Shown in pieces: positions 1 through 5,501 of a stretch of DNA of 16,228 nucleotides (the first letter of the stretch is position 1; every line of letters begins with the position of its first letter). Source of the DNA: an uncultured Eubacteriales bacterium (GTDB taxonomy: Bacteria > Bacillota > Clostridia > Oscillospirales > Acutalibacteraceae); the NCBI GenBank assembly GCA_934667845.1, contig CAKUMQ010000055.1:1-16228 (forward strand). The letters run 5' to 3'. A program made the position numbers and the translations under genes. The notes beneath the pieces were generated by a model. That model was not told where the DNA came from. It searched no databases and was given only the letters and a program-made list of their open reading frames with translations.

Positions 1-783
1 CAGACGCTCGGCGGCGTCAAGGTCGGCAGCGGGCTTGCCGTCGGGGCGGACGGCACGTTGTCGGCGACCGGCGGGGGCGGCACTTCCTACACCCTGCCGC
101 CCGCTACCGCGACGACGCTTGGCGGCGTGATCGTCGGTGAGAATCTGACCGTGGACGACAGCGGCGTGCTGTCCGCCGAGGCGGGCGCACAGGGGCCTAA
201 AGGGGACAAAGGCGACACGGGCGCACAGGGTCCCCAAGGAGAAAAGGGAGATAAAGGCGATACCGGCGCGCAAGGCCCCCAAGGTGAAAAGGGGGACAAG
301 GGCGATAAAGGGGATACGGGGCCGCAGGGGCCGTCCTACACTCTGCCGATTGCGACGTCGACCACGTTTGGCGGCGTCAAGCTCAGCAGCGATTTTTCAA
401 CCAATTCCTCCACGGCACTGATCATCGGCGCAGGGGCGTACAGCACACTGCGGGATGTGCTCGGTATCGGCAAAACCTTGTGGACGGGGACACTGGAAAA
501 CGGCGGCACTGCCGCTGTTCCCGGTTCGTCAAAATATCAGCTTTTCCTTATTTACTGCTCTGAACAGGCGGCGGCGATCATCGCCGCACGGAGTACAGGC
601 ATTATTCGCGGCTTGGGCGTTACCCAGGTTGCCGCCGGAAATTCGCATTTCAGCGCCGTCAATATCACGGCGAGCGGAAACAACTGGACGCTGACCGCGG
701 CAAAAAGCGTGACCCATCAGGCGAGCGGAAACCACGGGACGGCGAGCGATCTGACCATAGTCAGAATTGTAGGTTTACTGTGA
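1..783 (+). CDS. Phage tail fibre / receptor-binding protein with collagen-like repeats (5' end outside window)
   Basis: The frame is open from base 1 to a TGA at 781-783, so the gene starts upstream of the window; a TTG at 58 lies inside the coding sequence and should not be taken as its start. Three copies of a short tail-fibre-type module are visible, each carrying a T-T/L-(L/F)-G-G-V core, at about 4-57, 88-177 and 337-400. Between the second and third copy lies a run of 17 Gly-X-Y triplets rich in GDK, GEK, GDT and GPQ, which should form a trimeric collagen-like stalk. The last 140 or so residues look like a compact C-terminal tip domain ending in a hydrophobic IVGLL. Role inferred: a trimeric fibre that binds the host surface. 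It lies 16 bases upstream of the endolysin gene. Family membership of the tip is not recognised. Confidence 0.8.
   Translation, partial: QTLGGVKVGSGLAVGADGTLSATGGGGTSYTLPPATATTLGGVIVGENLTVDDSGVLSAEAGAQGPKGDKGDTGAQGPQGEKGDKGDTGAQGPQGEKGDKGDKGDTGPQGPSYTLPIATSTTFGGVKLSSDFSTNSSTALIIGAGAYSTLRDVLGIGKTLWTGTLENGGTAAVPGSSKYQLFLIYCSEQAAAIIAARSTGIIRGLGVTQVAAGNSHFSAVNITASGNNWTLTAAKSVTHQASGNHGTASDLTIVRIVGLL
184..334 (+). repeat. Collagen-like Gly-X-Y coding repeat
   Basis: Seventeen consecutive Gly-X-Y triplets are encoded without interruption. At DNA level three larger units begin at 184, 220 and 265, each starting with Gly-Ala-Gln and closing with Gly-Asp-Thr; the later units gain extra triplets (4, 5 and 6 triplets). 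The units are similar but not identical in third codon positions, so they are old enough to have diverged. Such a repeat can change length by slippage or recombination, altering stalk length. Confidence 0.9.
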
Positions 784-799
784 AAAGGAGGAATCAACC

Positions 800-1651
800 A
801 TGACCGCATTAAATGCAAAGCTCAACGTCCTCTCGGGCGGGGAGGAACAGATCACTTCGCCGTTCGGGACGCGCAAAGACCCCATCACGGGCAGGACATC
901 CACCCACAACGGCGTCGACCTCATCGGCGCGACCACTGCCATCCTCTGCCCCGTGGACGGTGTGGTGCAAAAGACCCGCAACACCTATTCAGGCTCGACC
1001 CGTGACGGCTCGGCGGGCAATTTCATCATCGTGCAGCACAAGGGCTATGACACCGTGTATTATCACCTCGCCAAGGACTCCCTGCTCGTCAAAAAAGGCG
1101 ACAGGATCACGGCGGGGCAGGTCATTGCCACGATGGGCAAGACCGGACACGCGACCGGCGTGCATCTGCATTTCGGTATCGACATCGAGGACAAAAAGCT
1201 CGGCAAGACCGGCTGGACGGATCCGGTGCCGTATCTGCGCGGGGAAAAGGCGCTGCCCGGTATGCCGACCTATCGCGCCGCCAATGTGCAGGGCAATCGC
1301 GGCGACAAGCCCGCGCTGCGCTGGGGCAAAACGGCATCCGACGAGTGCCGCGACCTCATGCTGTGGCTCAACCGGCAGCACAATGCCCGTATTCTCGCGG
1401 ACGGCATCCCGGGCGCAAGGACGTATGCTTTCGCGAAAAAGCACACGGTCAGGCGCGACGTGGACGGCTATGCGTCCGAATGGGTGCAGCGGCGGCTCCG
1501 CACGATGGGGTATTACACCGGCAGGGTGGACGGTGAGCCGCGCGGGCTGACGGATACGGCGATCCGCAATTTCCAGACCGCCTACGGCCTGACCGCCGAC
1601 GGCGTGATCGCCGGTGCCGACTGGTATTATCTGCTCGCTTGGGAGGGATGA
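800..1651 (+). CDS. Phage endolysin: M23 metallopeptidase with C-terminal peptidoglycan-binding region
   Basis: A 283-residue cell-wall hydrolase. Residues 15-150 form an M23 (lysostaphin/LytM-type) zinc endopeptidase, which cuts peptide cross-bridges of peptidoglycan. The zinc-binding and catalytic motifs are all present: H36-x3-D40, H89 in a YYHL segment, and H122-L-H124-F-G. The region from about 215 to 275 resembles a PG_binding_1 domain (VQRRLRTMGYYTG, DTAIRNFQ, DGV), with a weaker related stretch before it at about 170-210. The ATG at 800 is preceded by AAAAGGAGG with good spacing and lies 16 bases after the tail fibre gene. No signal peptide is visible, so release through the holin encoded downstream is expected. 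Phage-encoded M23 enzymes can also be tail-tip wall-degrading proteins; the position beside the holin favours endolysin. Confidence 0.88.
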   Translation: MTALNAKLNVLSGGEEQITSPFGTRKDPITGRTSTHNGVDLIGATTAILCPVDGVVQKTRNTYSGSTRDGSAGNFIIVQHKGYDTVYYHLAKDSLLVKKGDRITAGQVIATMGKTGHATGVHLHFGIDIEDKKLGKTGWTDPVPYLRGEKALPGMPTYRAANVQGNRGDKPALRWGKTASDECRDLMLWLNRQHNARILADGIPGARTYAFAKKHTVRRDVDGYASEWVQRRLRTMGYYTGRVDGEPRGLTDTAIRNFQTAYGLTADGVIAGADWYYLLAWEG

Positions 1652-1653
1652 CC

Positions 1654-1944
1654 GTGGACAAGCTCCTTGCCTGGCTCGTGCCCTTCCTCTGCGGCGGGGC
1701 GGTCAGCTTCGCGGGCGCTATGCTCGTTAAGCTCCGCGCCGTCAAAAACGGGCTGCAATGCCTGCTGCGGGCGGAGATCATCCGCTCGTATGACAAATAC
1801 ACCGAGCGCGCGTATTGCCCGCTGTACGCCAAGGAAGCGCTGACACGGGCGTATAAAGCCTATCATGCCCTCGGCGGCAACGATGTCGCGACGGAGCTGT
1901 ATCACGACTGCATCGCCCTGCCTACCGAGCCGGGGCGGAAGTAA
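1654..1944 (+). CDS. Small one-helix phage membrane protein between endolysin and holin
   Basis: A 96-residue protein with one N-terminal membrane segment (about residues 4-26, LLAWLVPFLCGG onward) followed by a basic stretch and a soluble part with AEIIRSYDKYTERAYCPLY, YKAYHALGGN and LYHDCIALPT. Similar small proteins are frequent in the lysis region of Firmicute prophages and are usually left as hypothetical or holin-associated; the precise function is not known to me. The start is chosen as GTG at 1654, seven bases after GGAGG (1642-1646). An ATG at 1648 overlaps the endolysin stop (ATGA) but would leave only one base between it and the ribosome binding site; it adds two residues. A role in lysis timing is inferred from position only. 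Confidence 0.7.
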   Translation: MDKLLAWLVPFLCGGAVSFAGAMLVKLRAVKNGLQCLLRAEIIRSYDKYTERAYCPLYAKEALTRAYKAYHALGGNDVATELYHDCIALPTEPGRK

Positions 1945-2003
1945 GCCCAAAACATCTGCAAGTTACCGGCAAATTGCCGGCAAGTAAAAAGGAGGACATA
2001 CAT

Positions 2004-2207
2004 ATGAAAACCAAACTCGTCAAATGGCTCAAAGCCGCCGGAGTCCGCGCCGTGAAAACTGTTGCGCAGACCGCCGTCGCCACCATCGGCACCGCCGCCG
2101 TGCTCGGCGACGTCAATTGGGTGATGGTCGCCTCTGCCTCGGCGCTCGCCGGTGTGCTGTCCCTGCTGACCAGCATCGCCGGTCTGCCCGAGCTGAAGGA
2201 GGAGTAA
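2004..2207 (+). CDS. Phage holin, r1t type
   Basis: A 67-residue protein with a short basic, amphipathic N-terminus (MKTKLVKWLKAAGVRAVK) and two hydrophobic stretches, about 20-31 and 35-57, ending in an acidic tail (LPELKEE). Size, topology and the VNWVMVASASALAGVLSLLTS segment match the r1t-type phage holin family, which forms membrane lesions that release the endolysin at the end of the lytic cycle. The ATG at 2004 is chosen because AAAAAGGAGG stands directly upstream; an in-frame TTG at 1974 would lie upstream of that site and is unlikely. The gene is the last of the phage lysis module and is followed 54 bases later by a terminator. The 59-base gap before it contains a near-repeat of CCGGCAA. 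Confidence 0.85.
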   Translation: MKTKLVKWLKAAGVRAVKTVAQTAVATIGTAAVLGDVNWVMVASASALAGVLSLLTSIAGLPELKEE

Positions 2208-2261
2208 AAAGAAAAGGAGAGGCCGCTATCGCGAAGATGAAGGAATAACGGAATAAAACAC

Positions 2262-2295
2262 GACCCGCCCAGGAAAGATATTTCCGGGGCGGGTC
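2262..2295 (+). terminator. Strong hairpin after the phage lysis genes
   Basis: GACCCGCCC (2262-2270) pairs perfectly with GGGCGGGTC (2287-2295), and inside it GGAAA pairs with TTTCC around a GATA loop, with one mismatch between the two helices. The trailing T-tract is short (ATCGTTTAT). It lies between the holin gene and the broken cotJC, which converge here, so it may stop transcription from both sides. Confidence 0.8.
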
Positions 2296-2306
2296 ATCGT
2301 TTATAT

Positions 2307-2333
2307 CTAAAAGCAATACAGCCCGCCATATTG
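2307..2333. other. Candidate prophage-host junction (att site) inside cotJC
   Basis: Reading the minus strand, the CotJC-like sequence is normal up to ISQYGG and then turns into five unrelated codons and a TAG at 2309-2307. The change falls at about 2321-2324, so the att core should lie in or just upstream (on the minus strand) of this stretch. CTGATGATCAG at 2335-2345 is an exact odd palindrome close by, within the coding part. The second att copy would be at the other prophage end and cannot be seen, so the core cannot be defined here. Confidence 0.6.
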
Positions 2334-2414
2334 ACTGATGATCAGCTGTGCAATGCGCGGGTCTGTGCGGCGGATATGCACAGGGTACTGCAGTTTCTTT
2401 TCATATTGCCACAT
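2307..2414 (-). pseudogene. cotJC: 5' fragment of cotJC (spore coat, manganese-catalase-like), interrupted by the prophage
   Basis: Thirty-five codons remain. The start MWQYEKKLQYPV and the following IISQYGG match the N-terminus of CotJC, a spore coat protein of the manganese catalase-like family that is normally close to 190 residues long. After the second glycine of QYGG the frame reads LYCF and stops, so the whole ferritin-like di-manganese domain is missing. The ATG at 2414 has a clear site (GGGAGGA) 16 bases after the cotJB stop, in the usual cotJA-cotJB-cotJC order. The break lies beside a phage lysis module, which suggests that the remaining codons sit at the far end of the prophage. 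It could instead be a fixed deletion. Confidence 0.85.
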
Positions 2415-2430
2415 ACTCTTTTTCCTCCCT

Positions 2431-2685
2431 TCAGCATTCCCAGGGCCACGGAGAATCGATCCAGTTCCAGCAATCGCCGGTGGTCTCGTTTGCCGTGACG
2501 GTATACGGGCCGAAGCAGCGTTCATATTCTGCGATCTTCTCCGCCCGTTGTGTGCGGTATTCCTTGAACAGATTCAATGCCTCCGTGCAATGGGGATGCG
2601 TGTCGAGGTACAGATTCAGATCAGTCATGGCAAAATCCAGCGCATTGATCTGATTCAGCACGGCGCTGCGGTTGTTATTTTCCAC
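2431..2685 (-). CDS. cotJB: Spore coat protein CotJB
   Basis: An 84-residue protein recognised as CotJB: INALDFAMTDLNLYLDTHP in the first third, a charged helix (LFKEYRTQRAEKIAEYERCFG) in the middle and the characteristic WNWIDSPWPWE at the C-terminus. CotJ proteins are made in the mother cell under sigma-E in Bacillus subtilis and are assembled in the inner spore coat. The start is a GTG at 2685, eight bases after AGGAGG; the ATG just upstream belongs to the end of cotJA in another frame. The gene overlaps the cotJA 3' end by 11 bases and is followed 16 bases later by the broken cotJC, so it belongs to the cotJ operon. Confidence 0.9.
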   Translation of the reverse strand: MENNNRSAVLNQINALDFAMTDLNLYLDTHPHCTEALNLFKEYRTQRAEKIAEYERCFGPYTVTANETTGDCWNWIDSPWPWEC

Positions 2686-2935
2686 GGCACATGCCTCCTG
2701 TCAATAACGGCTTATCCAGATCGGCAAAAATGGTTCCGCGGCCAAATCCCGCCACGGGCTCATAAATGTTCTGAAATTCCTGCATGGCGATATACACAAT
2801 GGCGGTAAGGGGGACGTGTACATGCGTGCAGTCCGTTGATTCGGGTGATCGCTGTGCGGGAGTTCCCATATTTCCCGAGCGGGAATTGCGGCCGCATCCG
2901 CAATTGCAGCCGCAGCGAGGGGATTGTCTTTCCAA
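2675..2935 (-). CDS. cotJA: Spore coat-associated protein CotJA
   Basis: An 86-residue protein. The C-terminal half carries the CotJA features: HVPLTAIVYIAMQEFQNIYEP followed by GFGRGTIFADLDKPLL. The N-terminal 40 residues are a low-complexity, Cys/Gly/Arg/Ser-rich leader (CGCNCGCGR) typical of variable coat protein tails. The start is a TTG at 2935 because AAGGAG stands eight bases before it and no ATG is available in frame nearby. It is the first gene of cotJA-cotJB-cotJC' and is divergent from the aminotransferase gene. A much longer reading frame in another register on this strand is only a shadow of the genes to the right. Confidence 0.85.
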   Translation of the reverse strand: MERQSPRCGCNCGCGRNSRSGNMGTPAQRSPESTDCTHVHVPLTAIVYIAMQEFQNIYEPVAGFGRGTIFADLDKPLLTGGMCRGK

Positions 2936-2991
2936 AACGGATTCTCCTTTTTGATAGAATCGGCTCCCGTGTTTACAGGGGCTTCAACCAC

Positions 2992-2999
2992 AGTATATG
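2992..2999 (-). promoter_or_regulatory. Possible sigma-E-like -10 element for the cotJ operon
   Basis: On the minus strand CATATACT lies about 57 bases before the cotJA start and resembles the -10 of mother-cell sigma-E promoters (CATA-x3-T). No convincing -35 is seen at the expected distance, so this is a weak call supported mainly by the known sigma-E control of cotJ in B. subtilis. Confidence 0.25.
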
Positions 3000-3037
3000 C
3001 GTTTTGCGGAAAAGCGGTGAAAGTCTTGCGGGAATGC

Positions 3038-3066
3038 TTGATTTTAGGGGAAAAATGTGCTATAGT
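3038..3066 (+). promoter_or_regulatory. Sigma-A-type promoter of the aminotransferase / ATP-grasp operon
   Basis: TTGATT (3038-3043) and TATAGT (3061-3066) are separated by 17 bases, with TGC directly before the -10 (extended -10). It lies 37 bases upstream of the aminotransferase ATG, giving a leader of about 30 nt. Confidence 0.75.
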
Positions 3067-3102
3067 ATGTCCGTTAACGGAAAAAGGAAGGAAGGTTTTT
3101 GT

Positions 3103-4356
3103 ATGAATACTGCCCCTTTTGAAAAATATGAATCCAATGTCCGTTCCTACTGCCGCAGCTTTCCGACGGTGTTTACCAAGGCGAGCGGCGCGATCATGAC
3201 AGATGAAAACGGGAAAGAGTATATCGACTTTTTTGCCGGAGCCGGTGCGCTTAACTATGGGCATAATCCCCACGAAATCACGGAAAAGCTGATCGACTAC
3301 ATGCGCGGCGACGGCATTATGCACTCCATGGATATGTACACCGCGCCGAAGCGCGAATTTCTGGAGTTCTTTGAGGAAAAAATCCTGCGTCCGCGCGGAC
3401 TTGACTACCGTGTGCAGTTTGCCGGTCCGACCGGTACTAATGCGGTTGAGGCGGCGCTCAAGCTGGCACGGAAGGTGAAAAGGCGCGAAAACGTGTTTGC
3501 GCTGATGGGTGCGTTCCACGGCATGACGATCGGCTCGCTCGCGCTGACGACGGACCGCGATTCGCGCGCGGGCGCCGGGCAGTGCCTGCCGAATGTGACG
3601 CATGTTCCAGCGCCCTATATGTTCCCCGAGCTGGACACAATCGCGTATATCGAGCGGCTGCTGACGGACGATCATTCCGGCGTGGAAAAGCCTGCGGCGT
3701 TTGTGCTGGAGACGGTGCAGGCGGACGGCGGTATTTATCCTTTCGATGCCGAATGGCTGCGCCGCCTGCGCGAGCTGTGCGACCGCCACGATATTCTGAT
3801 GATCGTGGACGATATTCAGGTCGGCTGCGCCCGGACGGGGACGTATTTCTCCTTTGAGCGCGCCGGTATCGTGCCGGATATGGTCACAATGTCGAAATCC
3901 ATCGGCGGCTGCGGCATGCCGATGGCGCTGGTGCTGATGAAACCGGAGCTGGACATCTGGTCGCCCGGCGAGCACAGCGGCACCTTCCGCGGGAATCAGC
4001 TGTCCATGGTGGCAGCCAAAGCCGGACTGGAATATATGCTCGATCATCACATTGAGGAACAGGTGAAGAAAAAAGAGGCGATCGTGCGCGATTTTCTGGA
4101 GCACGAGATCTGCCCGCTCGACAAACGGATCACGTTCCGCGGCATCGGTCTGATCTGGGGCGTGGACTTTTCCGCCTTTGAGGGTGACATGACCAAGCCG
4201 TTGATCGCTGCCTGCTTTAAAAACGGGCTGATTGCGGAGCGCGTCGGCCGCAGCAATAATGTGCTGAAGCTGATGCCGCCGCTGATGATCGAGGAGGACG
4301 TGCTGCTTGAGGGGCTTCGCAGGCTGAAGCAGTCCGTCGCCGAGATCCTGAAGTAA
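3103..4356 (+). CDS. ectB: EctB-type L-2,4-diaminobutyrate aminotransferase (class III, PLP-dependent)
   Basis: A 417-residue class III aminotransferase, the usual EctB length. It should make L-2,4-diaminobutyrate from aspartate 4-semialdehyde with glutamate as amino donor. Visible motifs are GPTGTNAVEAALKLAR (from residue 108), AFHGMTIGSLA (137-147), the cofactor aspartates in IVDDIQVG (234-241), and MSKSIGG with the Schiff-base lysine at 265; SGTFRGNQ (292-299) closes the active site. The ATG at 3103 is preceded by AAGGAAGG; the frame is open further upstream but no ribosome site supports a longer protein, and the promoter lies at 3038-3066. The next gene, an ATP-grasp enzyme, begins 12 bases later. 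No EctA or EctC is present nearby, so ectoine synthesis is not indicated. Substrate is inferred from family resemblance. Confidence 0.85.
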   Translation: MNTAPFEKYESNVRSYCRSFPTVFTKASGAIMTDENGKEYIDFFAGAGALNYGHNPHEITEKLIDYMRGDGIMHSMDMYTAPKREFLEFFEEKILRPRGLDYRVQFAGPTGTNAVEAALKLARKVKRRENVFALMGAFHGMTIGSLALTTDRDSRAGAGQCLPNVTHVPAPYMFPELDTIAYIERLLTDDHSGVEKPAAFVLETVQADGGIYPFDAEWLRRLRELCDRHDILMIVDDIQVGCARTGTYFSFERAGIVPDMVTMSKSIGGCGMPMALVLMKPELDIWSPGEHSGTFRGNQLSMVAAKAGLEYMLDHHIEEQVKKKEAIVRDFLEHEICPLDKRITFRGIGLIWGVDFSAFEGDMTKPLIAACFKNGLIAERVGRSNNVLKLMPPLMIEEDVLLEGLRRLKQSVAEILK

Positions 4357-4368
4357 GGGAGAAGTGCT

Positions 4369-5385
4369 GTGCAGAGCTTTCGGTATATCCGCCGCATCCT
4401 GATGGGGGCGAGCTTCAAGCGCCTCCACACCGTGATCGGCCGGGTAAAGGAAAAATGCGGGCAGAATCGGGTGTATACCTTTTTTGATATGCTCGTTTGT
4501 GCCGTGCGCTATGGCGCGGGGTATCACGACTATCTCATTTTCGGGTTTTATGATATGAACGCCCGCCAGCGGGACACCTATATGACCCGTGTACGCAACA
4601 AGCGTCTGATCGAGCTGGTCAACGACCCGGCGTATGAGCATATTTTTACCCATAAAAATGAGTTTGACAAGCGGTTTTCCGCCTATCTCGGCCGTGAATT
4701 TCTGGATCTGGCTGAGGCGACCCCGGAGTTGTTTGCTGCGTTTATGGCGGATAAGGATGTGATCTTCGCCAAGCCGAACGTGGGGGAGAGCGGCAAGGGA
4801 ATCGAAAAGCTGGAGAAAAGCCGGTTTGCCGACCTCGACGAGATGTATGCCTATGTCACGGCGCCCGAGCACAATTTCGGCGTTATTGAGCAGCAGCTGG
4901 TGCAGCACCCCGATCTCAACACGCTGTATCCGCTCGCGATCAATTCCTACCGTATCGTGACGCTCGTCGCGGACGGCGTGGCGCACTGTGCCTATGCTGT
5001 TTCCAAGAGCGGAAACGAGGGGAAATATGTCGACAATATGGAAAACAGCGGCATTTGCTGCCCGATCGACCAGGAGACCGGAAAAATTGCCGGCTGCGCC
5101 CATACCTCCGCGCTTATCAACTATGATGTACACCCGTACACGGGTGTAAAGCTCGTGGGCTTTGCACTGCCGTTTGTGAAGGAATCGGTCGAGCTGGCGA
5201 AAAAAGCGGCGATGGAGGTCCCGCAGATCCGCTATGTCGGATGGGACGTCTGCGTGACGCCGGACGGTCCCGCCATTATCGAGGGGAACGTATATCCCGG
5301 CTACGATTTCTGGCAGCTTCCCGAGCACACGCCGGACAAGATCGGGCTGTATCCCTATTATAAATCGCTGGTTCCCGAGCTGTAA
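4369..5385 (+). CDS. ATP-grasp enzyme, sugar-transfer-associated (ATPgrasp_ST-like)
   Basis: A 338-residue protein with an ATP-grasp fold. Motifs seen: VIFAKPNVGESGKGIEKL (a lysine and glycine-rich loop for ATP), VIEQQLVQHP with the hinge region, INSYRIVTL, and the C-terminal metal-binding VGWDVCVTPDGPAIIEGN (E305 and N307). This arrangement matches the sugar-transfer-associated ATP-grasp family, whose members are thought to join a carboxylate to an amine or similar nucleophile with ATP; the substrate is not known. GTG at 4369 is used as start because GGGAG lies about seven bases before it. It is co-transcribed with the diaminobutyrate aminotransferase upstream, 12 bases away, and followed by a terminator. 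A link between diaminobutyrate and this ligase is inference from the pairing. Confidence 0.75.
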   Translation: MQSFRYIRRILMGASFKRLHTVIGRVKEKCGQNRVYTFFDMLVCAVRYGAGYHDYLIFGFYDMNARQRDTYMTRVRNKRLIELVNDPAYEHIFTHKNEFDKRFSAYLGREFLDLAEATPELFAAFMADKDVIFAKPNVGESGKGIEKLEKSRFADLDEMYAYVTAPEHNFGVIEQQLVQHPDLNTLYPLAINSYRIVTLVADGVAHCAYAVSKSGNEGKYVDNMENSGICCPIDQETGKIAGCAHTSALINYDVHPYTGVKLVGFALPFVKESVELAKKAAMEVPQIRYVGWDVCVTPDGPAIIEGNVYPGYDFWQLPEHTPDKIGLYPYYKSLVPEL

Positions 5386-5417
5386 CCGTTTGCAAGAAAA
5401 AAGCCGTATAACCCCTA

Positions 5418-5449
5418 CGGCACGCCGTGTGCATCTGCACGGTGTGCCG
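5418..5449 (+). terminator. Terminator after the aminotransferase / ATP-grasp operon
   Basis: A 12-bp stem with one G-T pair, 5418-5429 with 5438-5449, around an 8-base loop, is followed by CTTCATTTTG. A shorter hairpin, GCCGTA (5403-5408) with TACGGC (5416-5421), shares bases 5418-5421 with it and would exclude it. The terminator stands only 16 bases before the Shine-Dalgarno site of the MATE gene. Confidence 0.7.
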
Positions 5450-5465
5450 CTTCATTTTGTCTGTT

Positions 5466-5494
5466 AAAGGAGGCCGCGGCGCGGATTGCCGCGG
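5466..5494 (+). promoter_or_regulatory. Shine-Dalgarno site separated from the MATE start by a perfect hairpin
   Basis: AAAGGAGG (5466-5473) is followed at once by CCGCGGC (5474-5480), loop GCGGATT, and GCCGCGG (5488-5494), a perfect 7-bp GC-only stem. The first possible starts are ATG 5496 and ATG 5502, 22 and 28 bases from the site on the linear sequence. If the hairpin forms, seven unpaired bases remain before ATG 5502, which is normal spacing. This decides the start of the MATE gene. Confidence 0.65.
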
Positions 5495-5501
5495 GATGTA
5501 C

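Larger units (their letters stand above)
1..2321 (+). mobile_element. End of a prophage (tail fibre and lysis module) abutting cotJC
   Basis: Four plus-strand genes in the order tail fibre, M23 endolysin, small one-helix protein, holin form the usual late end of a siphovirus-type prophage of Firmicutes. After the holin comes a strong terminator, and immediately beyond it begins the truncated 3' end of the chromosomal cotJC gene on the opposite strand. In many temperate phages the integrase lies beside the lysis genes on the circular genome, so that integration places lysis genes at one end and the integrase at the other; the integrase is therefore expected far to the left, outside the window. 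The right border is placed at about 2321 because the CotJC reading stops resembling the family there. That the prophage is intact is not shown; only its end is visible. Confidence 0.75.

Noticed and set aside
184..334. CRISPR-like or tandem non-coding repeat
   Set aside because: The periodicity is that of Gly-X-Y codons in an open frame; there are no spacers between identical repeats.
2208..2248. Extra small phage gene after the holin
   Set aside because: AAAAGGAGAGG resembles a ribosome site, but the only following frames close within a few codons (ATG at 2237, stop three codons later).
2307..2345. tRNA gene as phage attachment site
   Set aside because: No tRNA-like cloverleaf or CCA-type 3' end is seen; the chromosomal side is the cotJC coding sequence.
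2701..5328. An 875-codon open frame on the minus strand
   Set aside because: It runs antisense across the aminotransferase and ATP-grasp genes, is rich in His/Arg/Gln as expected of an antisense shadow in GC-rich DNA, matches no family, and its end is out of frame with the real cotJA and lies over it.
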